In this document: positions 11,038 through 21,254 of the stretch, in pieces
Layout of the letters: every line of letters begins with the position of its first letter
Position numbering within the stretch: the first letter of the stretch is position 1
Assembly: GCF_900497805.2 (NCBI RefSeq)
Contig: NW_020954556.1
Location: forward strand, 59,389,424-59,453,423
Direction of reading: 5' to 3'
Origin: Vombatus ursinus
Lineage: Eukaryota > Chordata > Mammalia > Diprotodontia > Vombatidae
DNA length: 64,000 nucleotides
Notes under the pieces: model-generated
Databases searched by the model: none
Told to the model about the DNA's origin: nothing
The model's input: only the letters and a program-made list of their open reading frames with translations
Made by a program: the position numbers and the translations under genes

Positions 11038-11400
11038 CAGTGTCTGTTTGTCCTTTGTTCTCGAAGAGGACCAGTGACATCAGGAAGGTGATGCCCTGAC
11101 TTGCAAATGAGTTGAATTTAAGTGAGGCAGGTCTGTGCAAAGTCACCATCCTCACTCTCTCCTCTGGAGCCATTTGGGTCCAGTGGCAAGATGTAGATCA
11201 GGATGACTGGAGAGTGCAGAGGGAGACCTTGGCCTTTTTAAACTAGGGTCTTTCCCAAGTCTCAGTTTGCCTGAAAAAACACCCATTCAGTGACTAAGTC
11301 TAGGTAAGAAATGAGGCAAAGAATGGCCTCTTTTACCTAGTTCAAAAAAAAAATTCCATTTGGAATGGGAAGACCAGGTATGAGGGACAGTCAGTGCCAA
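11038..11400 (+). mobile_element. Marsupial interspersed repeat (SINE-like, 'TTCTCGAAGAGGACC' family)
   Basis: The block from 'gtcctttgttctcgaagagg' through 'tgacttgcaaatgagttgaa', 'tgtgcaaagtcaccatcctc', 'gagccatttgggtccagtgg', 'gagaccttggcctttttaaa' and 'gaatggcctcttttacctag' is a repeat I recall as abundant in marsupial genomes. I am not certain of its formal name. It ends in an A-rich run. Confidence 0.65.
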
Positions 11401-11537
11401 GGTGGAGAAACAGAAATAAAGTGTCCTTGTGTAAGGAAAAGCAAAAACAACCAGTTTGGCTGGACCATACGGTGTGTGAAAGGGAGTGAAGTATAATACT
11501 CCTAAAAAGGTAAGTATTTGGAACCAGGTTATAAATT

Positions 11538-11750
11538 TATTCAGTTGTTTCAGTCATGTCTAACTCTCCGTGGCCCCATTTGGGGGTTTTCTTGGCAAAG
11601 ATACTGGAGTGGTTTGCCATTTCCTTCTCCAGCTCATTTTACAGATGAGGAAACTGAGGAAAACAGGGTGAAGTGACTTGCCCAGGGTCACATAGCTAGT
11701 GAGTGTATGAGGCCAGGTTTGAAGAAGATGAGCCTGCACCACTTAGATGC
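11538..11750 (-). mobile_element. MAR1/WSINE-type SINE
   Basis: Reverse complement of the full marsupial SINE: 'tcatgtctaactctccgtgg', 'tggcaaagatactggagtgg', 'gccatttccttctccagctc', 'cttgcccagggtcacatagc', 'accacttagatgcctc'. The 'ccagtatctttgcc' block marks the long-tailed subclass. Confidence 0.85.
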
Positions 11751-12085
11751 CTCAATACATACAATACATACATCCATTTAACAAATTTCCAGTCACTTTT
11801 CCCTTCACTAGTTAGACTTGATGGTCTTGAAGGTTCTTTCTGACTCTAAATCTGGGATCTTATCAAACTAGGACTTCTTTGTTTTTGCTGTGGCTTTTTA
11901 AGGGTTCACTTCAGGTAGTGCTATCTTCCTGTACACTGAAATCGATAATGGAGGGAAAAAACCTCCAAATTTCAGAAATCAGAGAAATGGGAAAGTCATC
12001 TAAATGCCCAGTGTCTGGCATGGTAGTGACAGGTATAGAGACAGGACATGTAATTTCATTAGTATAGGCAACTTCCTAGTTACAT

Positions 12086-12353
12086 AGGGGCAGCTAGGTG
12101 GGGCCCTAGTGCACAGAGTACAGAACTCTGGGCCTGGAGTCAGGGAGACAGATTCATCTTCCTGAGTTCAAATTTGGCCTCAGACACTTTCTGGCTGTGT
12201 GACCCTGGGCAAGTCATTTCACCCTGTTTGGCTGTTTCCTCATCTGTAAAATGAGCTGGAGAAGGAAATGTCAAACCACTCCAGTATCTTTGCCAAGGAA
12301 ACCCCCAGATGGGGCCGTGAAGAGTCAGATATGACTGAAACAACTGAACAACA
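12086..12353 (+). mobile_element. Full-length MAR1/WSINE-type SINE
   Basis: One of the most complete copies. It starts 'ggggcagctaggtggggccc' and has 'ctgagttcaaatttggcctc', 'ctgtgtgaccctgggcaagt', 'aaatgagctggagaaggaaa', 'ccactccagtatctttgcca', 'gaagagtcagatatgactga' and ends 'aactgaacaacaa'. An internal insertion-like stretch lengthens the head. Confidence 0.9.
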
Positions 12354-12472
12354 AGGGAACTTCCAGGAGAGGAAACCTTCTCTACCCATGCAGATCAGCA
12401 ACTTCTCTGCAACTTAGATTCTTAGAGAGTTAACTGTAGCATTGAGAGACCATGACCTTCTTAGGATCACAT

Positions 12473-12753
12473 AATAATAATAATACATTATAACACACTT
12501 ATAGAACACCTACTATGTGTCAAGCACTGTACTAAGAGCGTTACAAACGTTAATTCATTTGATCCTCACAAAAACATAGGAGGTAGGAGCTATTGTCATC
12601 TCCATTTCTTAGTTCAGAAAACTGAGGCAAACAGAGGTTAATGACTTGCCTAAGGTCATAGAGTTAGTAAATATCTGAAACTGGATCTGAACCCAGGTCT
12701 TTGTGACTCCAGGCCTAGAGCTCTATCCATTGTACCACCAAGCTGCCTCCACA
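12473..12753 (-). mobile_element. MIR/core-SINE, long 3' end
   Basis: Antisense: 'acctactatgtgtcaagcac', 'aactgaggcaaacagaggtt', 'ctgaacccaggtctttgtga', 'gctctatccattgtaccacc'. Nearly full length, starting with an ATA microsatellite that represents the SINE's 3' tail. Confidence 0.8.
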
Positions 12754-12767
12754 TCGGTAGGATTTCA

Positions 12768-12935
12768 CAAGATCATAGATTAGAGTTGTTGAGGGACAGT
12801 AGTGGACATCAAGTCCAACCTCTTTGTTTTACAAATGAGGAAACTGAGGCAAAGAGAAGTTAAATGAGTTTCTCAGGGCCCCATGACTAGTTTTATAATC
12901 AAGACTTCTACTCAATGCTCTTAATGTCTTTGAGA
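12768..12935 (-). mobile_element. MIR-type SINE variant
   Basis: 'aagatcatagattagagttg', 'aagtccaacctctttgtttt', 'acaaatgaggaaactgaggc' is the antisense of the SINE variant whose 3' end reads 'gactagatgacctctaagg'. Confidence 0.65.
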
Positions 12936-12959
12936 CTGGCTTTCTATCTAATAGATACT

Positions 12960-13805
12960 TAATAGATGCTTTTGGATTAATAACTTTTGGAAACACTTAA
13001 AATTTTTTTTTTTAGTTTTTAAGCAGAGGTAGAGAACAATTATTTTTTATGTGATGCGTACTCAGCCCTAGAGTAGGTGTCTTACACAGAAATGTGTGGT
13101 AGTGAGTAGCTGCCCTCCAAGAGTCAGGCAGATTGGAGGATAGTATTTTTTTGGAGCTTTGAGCTTCTTGGAGAGAGTTCCTGGCCAAACACTGCCAGCT
13201 TCCTGAGCTATTTAGAAATTTGAATCCCCACTTGTATTTCCTTAAAGACAATTGATAGGGAAAGTAAAACTCCCAGGATTCATGGATTTCATATGATTTA
13301 GAATTGAACAGAGAGAGGCAGCATGATGGAGTGTGGAGCCTCGGCTCCATTTCTGACACACATAGGCTGTGTGGCTGAGGGCCAGTACTCCAGGATAGTA
13401 CTGTAGTCTCCAAAGCAGGTGGTGGTGGTGGGGTTCCAGAGGACTGTAGCCTGACCCCAAGGGATGTATGATCAATCAGAAGGTGGGAAGACAGATTACA
13501 TCCCCCGCCCCATGCTAAGATAGCCGGTGATGGCACTTGTCTCCCGCTCAGCCACACTTACTCTCATGCTCTAGTACTGCCCTCTCTCTCCTTCAGCTGT
13601 GTAAGCTCCCAGTGTGAGCCCTCAGGGACTGCCCAGATGCCCCTGGGAAAATTCCACCCTTTCCGCTTGTCCCCAGGTCACCTTGTGACTGTGGCAGGTG
13701 CCTCTTGGAGGGTGGGGTCTGCACTCTGGGCAGTGACTGGTGAGTAAAAACAATGCCTATCATTCCCCTTTCATTTTGAGTGGGACAGAATGAATCATAC
13801 AGGCT
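12960..13805. other. Mostly unassigned; one small SINE fragment
   Basis: A decayed SINE head-core piece lies at about 13312-13420 ('gaggcagcatgatggagtg', 'aggctgtgtggctgaggg'). The remainder is slightly GC-richer and carries minus-strand frames of 181 and 111 residues with no domain, compositional bias or splice context that I can recognise as genic. Confidence 0.45.
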
Positions 13806-13814
13806 GAACAGACG

Positions 13815-14285
13815 TGGATGGAATATGATTTGGACTGATGATATTAAATTAACCCCACATCTCCTCAAACCCACCCATCTTCCAGTCCTCCCAGTTCCTG
13901 CTGTGGACACCATCATCTTCCCAGTCACCCAGGTTCTCCCAAACTATATCATTGTCGATTCCTCACTTTCCCTGACTCCACGTCCAGGTATTGATTGTGT
14001 CAACTTATCATTTCTACCTCCATGTGTCTCACATGGTCCCCTTCTCTTTTATACAGTCACCATCCTAGTTCAGACCCTCATCACTTTGGACCTGGATTAT
14101 TCAAAAAGGCTCCTAATTAGTCTCCAGCCTCGTTTATCTTTACTCCAGTCCATCCACACAGCTGCCAATGGGATTTTCCTAAAGTGTAGCTCTGACTGTA
14201 TCACACTTACTCAATGAATTCCAGTGGCTCCAGGGATCAAATAGCATTTCATCTTTATCTCATCTTTTTAAAATCTCTATTTTTT
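13815..14285 (+). mobile_element. L2 LINE, ORF2 3' part
   Basis: 'cattgtcgattcctcacttt', 'agttcagaccctcatcactt', 'tggacctggattattcaaaa', 'aattagtctccagcctcg', 'ctccagtccatccacacagc', 'tctgactgtatcacacttac' follow sense L2 order. A 145-residue frame overlaps it and is part of the dead L2 ORF. Confidence 0.7.
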
Positions 14286-14434
14286 GTGTGTTTTTAAGTG
14301 TTTTATAATGATTATTTATATAAAAGTTTTATAATTTATAATAAAATTTATAATTTAATATGTATAACTTATAAATAAGCAAATTTACATACTAGGGGTG
14401 GGCACTCAAAATTACTAATGTGACATGTGGTCAA

Positions 14435-14572
14435 AGCATTTGCAAGCTGCTTCTCTAGGCAAGACTCTAAGACTATAAATTGCAGAACCCTATTATCCTG
14501 CATTGGAAGAGGGCATGTCCTCCTTCAGGAGTTCCCTGTATTAGTGAAGTGACAGGTCCAGTACCTGTCCCT
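14435..14572 (+). mobile_element. SINE 3' half (same tail as 9268-9485)
   Basis: 'gactctaagactataaattg', 'gagttccctgtattagtgaa', 'gtgacaggtccagtacc' match the tail of the marsupial SINE variant. The head is missing. Confidence 0.55.
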
Positions 14573-14589
14573 TTCGCTGTCTTCCATAT

Positions 14590-14790
14590 GGGGCCGGGTA
14601 GAACGATGTATGTGAATGAGACAGTTAAGCAGAACCAGACTAATCCCTGTTTCATCTGACAGCCTTCCAAATGTTTGAGGATGTTGGTGTTCCAACTGTA
14701 TTCTCCTTTCATTCATCTGATCCTCATGAGGTCTGGTTGTTAGGTCCTTGGTCATTTTAGTGGACCGCCTCGGAACCCTGACGTATCAAT
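14590..14790 (-). mobile_element. L3/CR1 3' fragment, decayed
   Basis: 'catctgacagccttccaaat', 'tgatcctcatgaggtctggt' and 'ggtccttggtcattttagtg' align in order with antisense L3 3' sequence ('tgacagcccttcaaatactt', 'gatcctcatatggcatggtc', 'cccttcaccatcctggtcg'). Confidence 0.45.
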
Positions 14791-14792
14791 TT

Positions 14793-15765
14793 CAGCAGCT
14801 AAGATAGAGTGCTGGACCTGCAGTCAGGAAGACCTGAGTTTAAATCTGACCTTAGACTCTTATTAACTCTGTGACCCTAGGCAAATCATTTAACCACTAT
14901 CTGCCTTGTTTCCTCATCTGTAAAATGGAGATAATAAAAATAACACAGCTATCTCCCAGGGTTGTTATGAGGATAACAATCGATCAATCAGTAAATATTT
15001 ATTAAGTATCTACTGGGCTTAGCTCTGAGGATACAAAAAGAGGCAAAGGAGAGTCCCTGACCTCAAGAAGCTTATATTCTATAAATTTATTAAGTATCTA
15101 CTGGGCTAAGCTCTGGGGATACAAAACGAGGCAAAGGAGAGTCCCTGACCTCAAGCTTACAATCTAATGGTGGGGGGGAGAGACATCAGGCAAACAAATA
15201 CATAAAAAACAAGCTGTATACAGGATAGGAAATAATTAACAGAAGGGAGGAGCTGGAATTAAGGGGTGGGAAAGACTTCTTGCAAAAGATAGGATTTTAG
15301 TTGGGACTTAAAGGAAGCCAGGGAAGTAAGTAGGTGGAATTGAGGAGGGAGAACATCCCAGGCATGGAGGACATGAGAAAAAAGTGTCTGGAGATGAGAG
15401 ATGGAGTGTGTTGTTCATGGAACAGCCAAAAGGCTCATGTCACTGGATCGAAGAGTGTGTGTCAGGGAATAAGGTGTAAGAGGATTGGCAAGGTGGGAGG
15501 GGGTTAGGTTATGAAGGACTTGAATGCCAAAGAAAGCGGTTTGTATTTGATCCTTGAGGCAGTAAGAAACTACTGAAGTTTATTGAGTTAGGGAAGCAAC
15601 ATGGCCAGACTTGTACATTCAGAACATCATGGGTGGCTGAATGGAGGATGCATTGGAGTGGGGACATGAGATAATTGCACAATTTAAAGCTCTCCATAAA
15701 TGTTATTATTATCATTATTATTATTATCATCATTATTAATATTACTACTACTACTACTACTATTA
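14793..15765 (+). mobile_element. Core-SINE split in two by an L2 fragment
   Basis: The first part, 14793-14979, runs from 'gatagagtgctggacctgca' to 'ctcccagggttgttatgagg'. The second, from about 15667, resumes with 'gagataattgcacaatttaa' and 'gctctccataaatgttatta', then an ATT/ACT microsatellite tail. Together they form one complete SINE interrupted by about 690 bp. Confidence 0.7.
14981..15664 (-). mobile_element. L2 LINE 3' region with an 88-bp tandem duplication
   Basis: Well preserved antisense L2: 'ttattaagtatctactggg', 'ggattttagttgggacttaa', 'ggaagccagggaagtaag', 'catcccaggcatggaggaca', 'gtcactggatcgaagagtgt', 'ttatgaaggacttgaatgcc', 'gaggatgcattggagtgggg'. The first 80 to 88 bases are duplicated in tandem (unit starts near 14995 and 15083). 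Confidence 0.75.
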
Positions 15766-15768
15766 AAT
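15700..15768. repeat. (ATT)n/(ACT)n microsatellite
   Basis: TTATTATTATC units pass into ACTACTACT units at the SINE's 3' tail. Confidence 0.9.
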
Positions 15769-15769
15769 T

Positions 15770-17215
15770 TCCTCTGGAAAATGTGGTGTCAAGAATTGAA
15801 CACAAAGCTCCACAAGTGGTCTGGCTAGGGTACATTGCAGTGGGACCATCTCCTCCCTAGTTCTGGATACTATACTTCTCTTAATGTGGTCTATGACTAC
15901 ATTAACTGTTTTTGGCTGCCAAATCGCATTGTTGACTTATACTAACTAGACTGCTAAAAACCCAAGATCTGTTTCTGATGAACTCCTTTCTGTTCCCATT
16001 CTCCCATTTTGTATTGTAAAGTTAATTTTTCAAAGCCAAATGTAAGATGTTACATGTATTAAATTTCACATGATTAGAGCCCAGTGTTCTAGCTCACAAA
16101 AATCTTTTGGGATGCTGACTGTCATGTGGAATATGTTGGCCCTCCCTGTCAGCTGTGTGTCATTTGTAGATCTGAAAAGCAAGCCATTTATGCCTTTATC
16201 CAAGTCATTGATAACAATGTTCAATAGCACAGGGCCAAGGATAGGTCCCTGAGGCATTCTACTAGAGAAGTCCTTCCAAGTTGACCTTGAATTATTAATA
16301 ATCTTTGGATCAGGCCTTTTATCCAGTTCTCAAATCAACATACAGTCATCTAGGCCCCATCTCCATCCTCTGCACAAGAGGCAGCTAGGTGGGGCAGTGG
16401 ATAGAGCACTGGATCCGGAGGCAGGAACGTGTTTACTAACCATCCCTTTAACAATACATTCTAGAATTTTACCAGCAACTGAAGTTCAAGCTCACTGGCC
16501 TATTGTTTGCCGCCTTTAAGCTCTTCTCTTTTTTGAGAATCCTAACACTATTTGCCCTCTTTCAATCCTGTCGTATCGCTCTTGTGCTCCTTGGACTTTT
16601 GGAGATGGTTATACTGGCTTATTAATCTCATCTATTAGTTCTTTCTGTATCTTAGTTTCAGTCAGCTGGGCCCCATGACTTCAACACATCCAAGATGTCC
16701 TCTTGACATCTTCCTACTTACCTTGGGTTTCTGTTCCCTCTTAGGCATTTTTGTAATCATTCTTCTTGACCGAGAAAACAGAATCATTGTTAAGAGATGA
16801 CCATCTTTCCACCATCTAAATCATTGTTCTGTCTACCCTGATCAGTGGTCAGTGTCCATTCACTGATTTTCCTTTCTTCCTTTAGAGCCAAACAAAATAA
16901 ACAAACCAACACTGATCTTTTTGTTGTCCTTAGCTTTCCATAGCAACCTCAACTCAATTAAGCTCTTGCTTTCTTGACAGTATCTTTATAGGCTCATGCC
17001 ATGCTTTTTATTCATCCTAAATTATCATCTGTTCTTGCTTCTATACTCTGTTTGTGAATTTTAAAAATCATCATTGGTCACTGTGTTCTCTGTTCATTCA
17101 CATTGTTCTCTTTAAATGACTCATTTTTTTACTCTTTGGAATTATTTCTCTTTGGGTATTCAGGATTTTGTTCTTGTCGTTTTCCTATTACTCCAGTGCT
17201 GACTTTCCCTAAGGG
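15770..17215 (-). mobile_element. L3/CR1 LINE, reverse transcriptase to 3' region
   Basis: Antisense L3 landmarks in order: 'ttggctgccaaatcgcattg', 'gcctttatccaagtcattga', 'agcacagggccaaggatagg', 'tccctgaggcattctactag', and beyond the SINE fragment 'accatccctttaacaataca' and 'ttcaagctcactggcctatt', the reverse of the RT block YRPVSLT. On the minus strand a 63-residue frame reads PQGPILGPVLLNIVINDLDKGI, the CR1 PQGSVLGPVLFNIFINDLD motif. Confidence 0.85.
16381..16427 (+). mobile_element. SINE 5' fragment
   Basis: 'gcagctaggtggggcagtgg' and 'atagagcactggatccggag' are the SINE head only, inserted in or converted into the L3 sequence. Confidence 0.7.
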
Positions 17216-17219
17216 ATTT

Positions 17220-17735
17220 TGGTCCATATAATATATAATATAATCTGTGCTACTAAAATCTACGATGCATGTCGTCATCTGAATCAGTATTTCTTCTATA
17301 AGAACAGGTCATACCTGAGTAGCTTAATTTTCTCTTTTATTTTTAAGAGTCACTACATTAGCAGATTAGGGCATGCTTTTGATGTATCTCATCTGGATAT
17401 TAGCAAAGTATTTGCCAAAATCATGTTATCCTCATATAATATGCATGTATATATCCATAATAATATACATATAATAAAGAGTTCTGGGCCGGTATAAGGT
17501 GAAGAAAAGACTCCTTGGACCCTCTACTAGAGACTTCATTATAAGTTGATTCATTGACTAGTTTACATGAGTAATCATTAATGGGTCCATATCAGGTTAG
17601 AGGGAGTGTTTTAGTGGAGTTTTCCTGGAGTTCATTCTTGTCCCTATGGTATTTGGAATTTTTATCAATGACTTGAATAGAAGCTTATCAAATCTGTAGA
17701 GGACACAAAGCTTGGAAAGAATGATGGAGAGGATG
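17220..17735 (+). mobile_element. L3/CR1 LINE, reverse transcriptase core
   Basis: 'gcttttgatgtatctcatct' followed by 'ggatattagcaaagtatttg' is a decayed copy of the DVVYLDFSKAFD block. 'ttcattcttgtccctatggt' and 'tttttatcaatgacttgaat' correspond to the GSVLGPVLF and NIFINDLD blocks. It lies head to head with the opposite-strand L3 to its left. Confidence 0.65.
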
Positions 17736-17736
17736 A

Positions 17737-18590
17737 GGATCAAGAAGCATCCCAAAAGGGCAAGAACTCACTAACAAAAATTGATGGGAAAACTGGAAAG
17801 CAGTTTGGCAGAAACTAGATATAGACTAACAACTCACACCATACATCAAAATAAGGTCAGAATGGGTACATGATTTAGACATAAAAGATGATATCATAAG
17901 TGAATTGGGGAACATGAAAAATTTTACCTGTTAGATCTGTGGATAAGGAAAGAATTTATGACCAAACAAGAGATAGAGAGAATCATGAGAATCAAGAATG
18001 GATAGTTTTGATTATATTAAGTTAACAAGATTTTGCACAAACAAAACCAGTGCAGCCAAAATTAGAAGGAAACTGGGAAAAATTTATAGCAAGGTTCTCT
18101 GATAAAGGCCTCATTTCTCAAATGTATAGGAAACGGAGTCAAATTTATAAAAATAAGAGCCATTCCTCAATTGATAAATGGTCAAAGGATATGCCCAGGC
18201 AGTTTTCAGAAGAAGAAATCAAAGCTGGCTAGAGTCATATAAAAATGCTCTAAATCATTGTTATTTAGACAAAGGCAAATTAAAACTAACTCTAAGGTAC
18301 CACCTCACAATTATTTGAAATGACAAATGCTAGAGGGGATGTGGAAACACTAATTCACTGGAGTTGTAAACTGATCTATCCATTCTGGAGAGCAATTTGG
18401 AACTATGCCCAAAGAGCTATCAAACTGTGCATACCCTTTGTCCCAGCAATACCACTACTATATTTGTATCCCAAAGAGATTAAAGAAAAAAGAAAAGGAC
18501 GTATATGTCCAAAAATATTTATAGCAGCTCTTTTTTGTGGTGCCAAAGAATTTGAAATTGAGGGGATGCCAATCAATTGGGGATTAGCTG
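17737..18590 (+). mobile_element. L1 ORF2 C-terminal fragment
   Basis: Translation shows the L1 ORF2 C-terminus: QIYKNKSHSSIDKWSKDM near 18140, then PFWRAIWNYAQRAIKLCIPF, VPAIPLLYLYPKEIKEK and IFIAALF near 18380-18535. These match the placental L1 blocks PLWK, DPAIPLLGIYPKE and FIAALF. Frames are interrupted and both ends truncated. Confidence 0.85.
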
Positions 18591-18591
18591 T

Positions 18592-18775
18592 GCTAAGTAC
18601 TCATGTGATCCTCACAACAATCTTGTGAATTAGGTGCTATTATTATTCCTATTTTACAGTTGAGAAAATTGAGGCAAAAAGAGGCTAAGTGATTCGTCTA
18701 AGGTCACACAGCTAGTAAGTGTCTATGGTTGGATTTGAACTCAGGCCTGACTCCAGGCCCAGTACTCTATACCTT
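18592..18775 (-). mobile_element. MIR SINE
   Basis: 'gtgatcctcacaacaatctt', 'ctattttacagttgagaaaa', 'ttgaggcaaaaagaggctaa', 'ggtcacacagctagtaagtg', 'gatttgaactcaggcctgac' is antisense MIR. Confidence 0.8.
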
Positions 18776-18879
18776 ATACACTCTATATGTCTAGATGCTT
18801 CAAACATATTGACTCAAATATTTGAAACACTCTCATGTGGAAGAAGAATTAGCTTTATTCTATCAGGCCCTACTGACTG

Positions 18880-19140
18880 GAAATACTCTCAGTATGAGGA
18901 GGTGACAGATGGGTAGATTTTGGCTGATGTAAGAAAAAAACTTTCTAACAATGAGAGGTATATAAAAATGGAATGGGATGCCTTAGGAAGTATCGGTTTC
19001 TCTTTCACAGGGAGTCTCTATTCATAGAATGGAATGACCACTTGTTTGTATTTTAGAGTGGATTCTTGGTCAAGTACATGTTGGACTAAGTGACCTTTTA
19101 GGTCTCTTCAAATTCTGAGGTTCTGTGATCTCAGAGGGGT
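18880..19140 (+). mobile_element. L3/CR1 3' terminus
   Basis: 'aaaactttctaacaatgaga', 'atggaatgggatgccttagg', 'gaatgaccacttgtttgtat', 'ttggactaagtgacctttta' and the terminal 'aggttctgtgat' are the CR1/L3 3' end, including the TTCTGTGAT-type terminal repeat. Confidence 0.8.
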
Positions 19141-19199
19141 TCTATCTTAAAGTGAAAGGGAGGTCATCTGATTAAGTAAGAGTATACAAGGGAGACATG

Positions 19200-20412
19200 T
19201 TTTTTAAAAATGACCCACCCTGAGACAAGGCATATGAAGAAATACTAAATAGAACAAAAAGAGTGTTAAAGCTGTGTTGGGGACAAGAAGAGTAAGGAAT
19301 GGATAGAACCACAGGGAGATGATGAAAATCGATGATATAGAGTAGAAATCAAATTATTTAAATCCTATTTGCTTTTTTCCCCCTCCCCTCATTCTGCCAT
19401 GATGATTAAAGTTCTCAGCCTGGAAAGAGTAGAAGAAAGATAGTTAAGAGGAATCTTAAATCCAAGATAAGTAAGGGGATAGTAAGAGATCACTGCCCTT
19501 AATTGGTGGACTGGACAGATACATCCCAAGATAGAGAAGGAAATTTTGGGTGTGATTCCTTGCACTGCTGTTAGTAGCTCTCTGGGAAATTTGGAGGATG
19601 GGAGAGGTATTACAGGACTAGAGACAAACATCTTGATTTTCAAAGAGGTAGATCCCTAAAACTATATTAATTCTTGCAAATTTATAAATCAGATTGTGAA
19701 ATAGGTGGTGTGTGGGCGTTTAGGGGTCCTTATGGGTACGCTTGAGTTTCTTTAGAGCAAGTAGTTTTAAACCAGTCTCATTTTCCTTTCTGAAGAGAGT
19801 TATTAAATTAATAAATACATCAGGGAAATTCCGAGGAGAGACTACATCAGCATATATTTGTAAGGCTTTTTTGATACACTTCCACCATACTCTACCCTCA
19901 TCAGACCTCATCTGGAAGATTTTATTCAGTTTTGGGTCTCACAGTTTAAAGAGGACATTGATATGATAGAGAATGTCCAGGAGAGGGCATCCAGGATGGT
20001 GAAAGGCCTTGGGTTCATACCATATAGGGCATGGTTTAAGGAACTGAGCAATGTCATTTTGTCCGTGGAAGAGAAGAATTTGGAATTGGGAGGACGATGA
20101 CAGCCGTCATATGGAGGAGGGGTTAGACTCATTATCTTTTATCCCAGAGGGCAGAACCAGGAGCAATGGGTAGAAGTTGAAAAGAGGCAGATTTAGCCTT
20201 GATGTTAGAAAAGAAAGCCTTCTAACAATTAGAGTTGACCAGAAGTAAAACGGGCTGGTTGAGAGGTTGTGGCTTCCTCCTTTTTGTAGGTCTTCAAGCA
20301 GAGATGAGACAACCTCTTGTTGGACTTGTTATAGAGGGGTCCTTTTGTAAGTGAGTTGGACTGTCTATCTACTGAGATCCCTTCCAACTCTCAAATTCTG
20401 TGATATCCCTGT
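19200..20412 (+). mobile_element. L3/CR1 LINE, ORF2 remnants and 3' terminus
   Basis: The right part is clear: 'cagttttgggtctcacagtt', 'gaatgtccaggagagggcat', 'ccaggatggtgaaaggcctt', 'agagggcagaaccaggagca', 'atgggtagaagttgaaaaga', and the terminal 'caactctcaaattctgtgat'. The left part (19200-19680) is much more decayed and less certain. Confidence 0.7.
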
Positions 20413-20559
20413 GGGCAAAATAGAGATAGTACCATCAATTTGGTACAAATAATTTAGCCTTAGTTGAATGACCAGGCTCAAAGAATATTAAGGGATTTGT
20501 GCCTTTCTATAATTAGGTCTCTATTGTCATACTGTAGAGTTCTATCTTGGGATCTGGTA

Positions 20560-20752
20560 AATTCAGTTAACAAAAGAGCATGGGATTTAGATTCAGAATT
20601 TCTGTGTGTGAATCTTGGCTCAACTATTTATGGCCAACGAAACCTTGGACAAGTCATGGCTTTTCTCTCTGGGCTTTGGTTTCCTCATCTGAAGAATGAT
20701 GGGATTGGAATAGATGAGCTCTAACATCCCTTCCAGTTCTAAGTTCCATACC
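20560..20752 (+). mobile_element. MIR-type SINE
   Basis: 'agagcatgggatttagattc', 'ccttggacaagtcatggctt', 'ttggtttcctcatctgaaga', 'ttggaatagatgagctctaa', 'catcccttccagttctaa' follow MIR order. An 86-residue frame spans it by chance. Confidence 0.65.
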
Positions 20753-20789
20753 TATAACCTATTAAACACCTAAGAAATACAAGTCACTC

Positions 20790-21200
20790 TTAAATTTGTG
20801 GAGGATGTGAAGGCAGAAGGCATAGTGAACATGGTGAATGGCAAACTCAACGATGTATCTCTAGGAATGATAAATTTAATCTGATGAGATTAAATTTAAC
20901 AAGGGTAAATCTTGCACTTAGGTTAAAAAAATCAACCACAGAAGAAATGAATGGAGGGACAACATGGCAAGATGTGAGAAAGACCTTAGGATTTAGGAAA
21001 TGACAAGCTCAGCTTTGTCACAATGGGAGTCCCCCCAAAACTAACAGGATCTCAGATTTCCTTGAGGCATAACATCAAGCACAAGGAGGGCCAGAGCCTT
21101 GCTGTCCTGTGTCCATGTTGAACAACATCTGGAGAGCCATTCAGTCCTTGGTTCTGTATTTTGAGAGGATGTAAAGGAGATTATGATGAGAAGTGAAAAT
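20790..21200 (+). mobile_element. L3/CR1 fragment
   Basis: 'ttaaatttgtggaggatgtg', 'aacaagggtaaatcttgcac', 'ttaggttaaaaaaatcaacc', 'ccttgaggcataacatcaag' parallel the L3 region just upstream of the 3' terminus ('aaatttgcagatgacac', 'aagtcttacacttgggttc'). Confidence 0.6.
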
Positions 21201-21254
21201 CATTTATTTGTTGCTAAGAAGACACTCATTTGGAAGTGAAGGAATTATAAACCA

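Noticed and set aside
12086-12353. tRNA genes suggested by A/B-box-like motifs in SINE heads
   Set aside because: The motifs sit in repeated SINE heads and the acceptor stem and cloverleaf are not preserved.
13012-13557. 181-residue minus-strand frame
   Set aside because: No recognisable domain, runs through a SINE fragment, overlaps another frame, and shows no splice or promoter context. Left as unassigned DNA.
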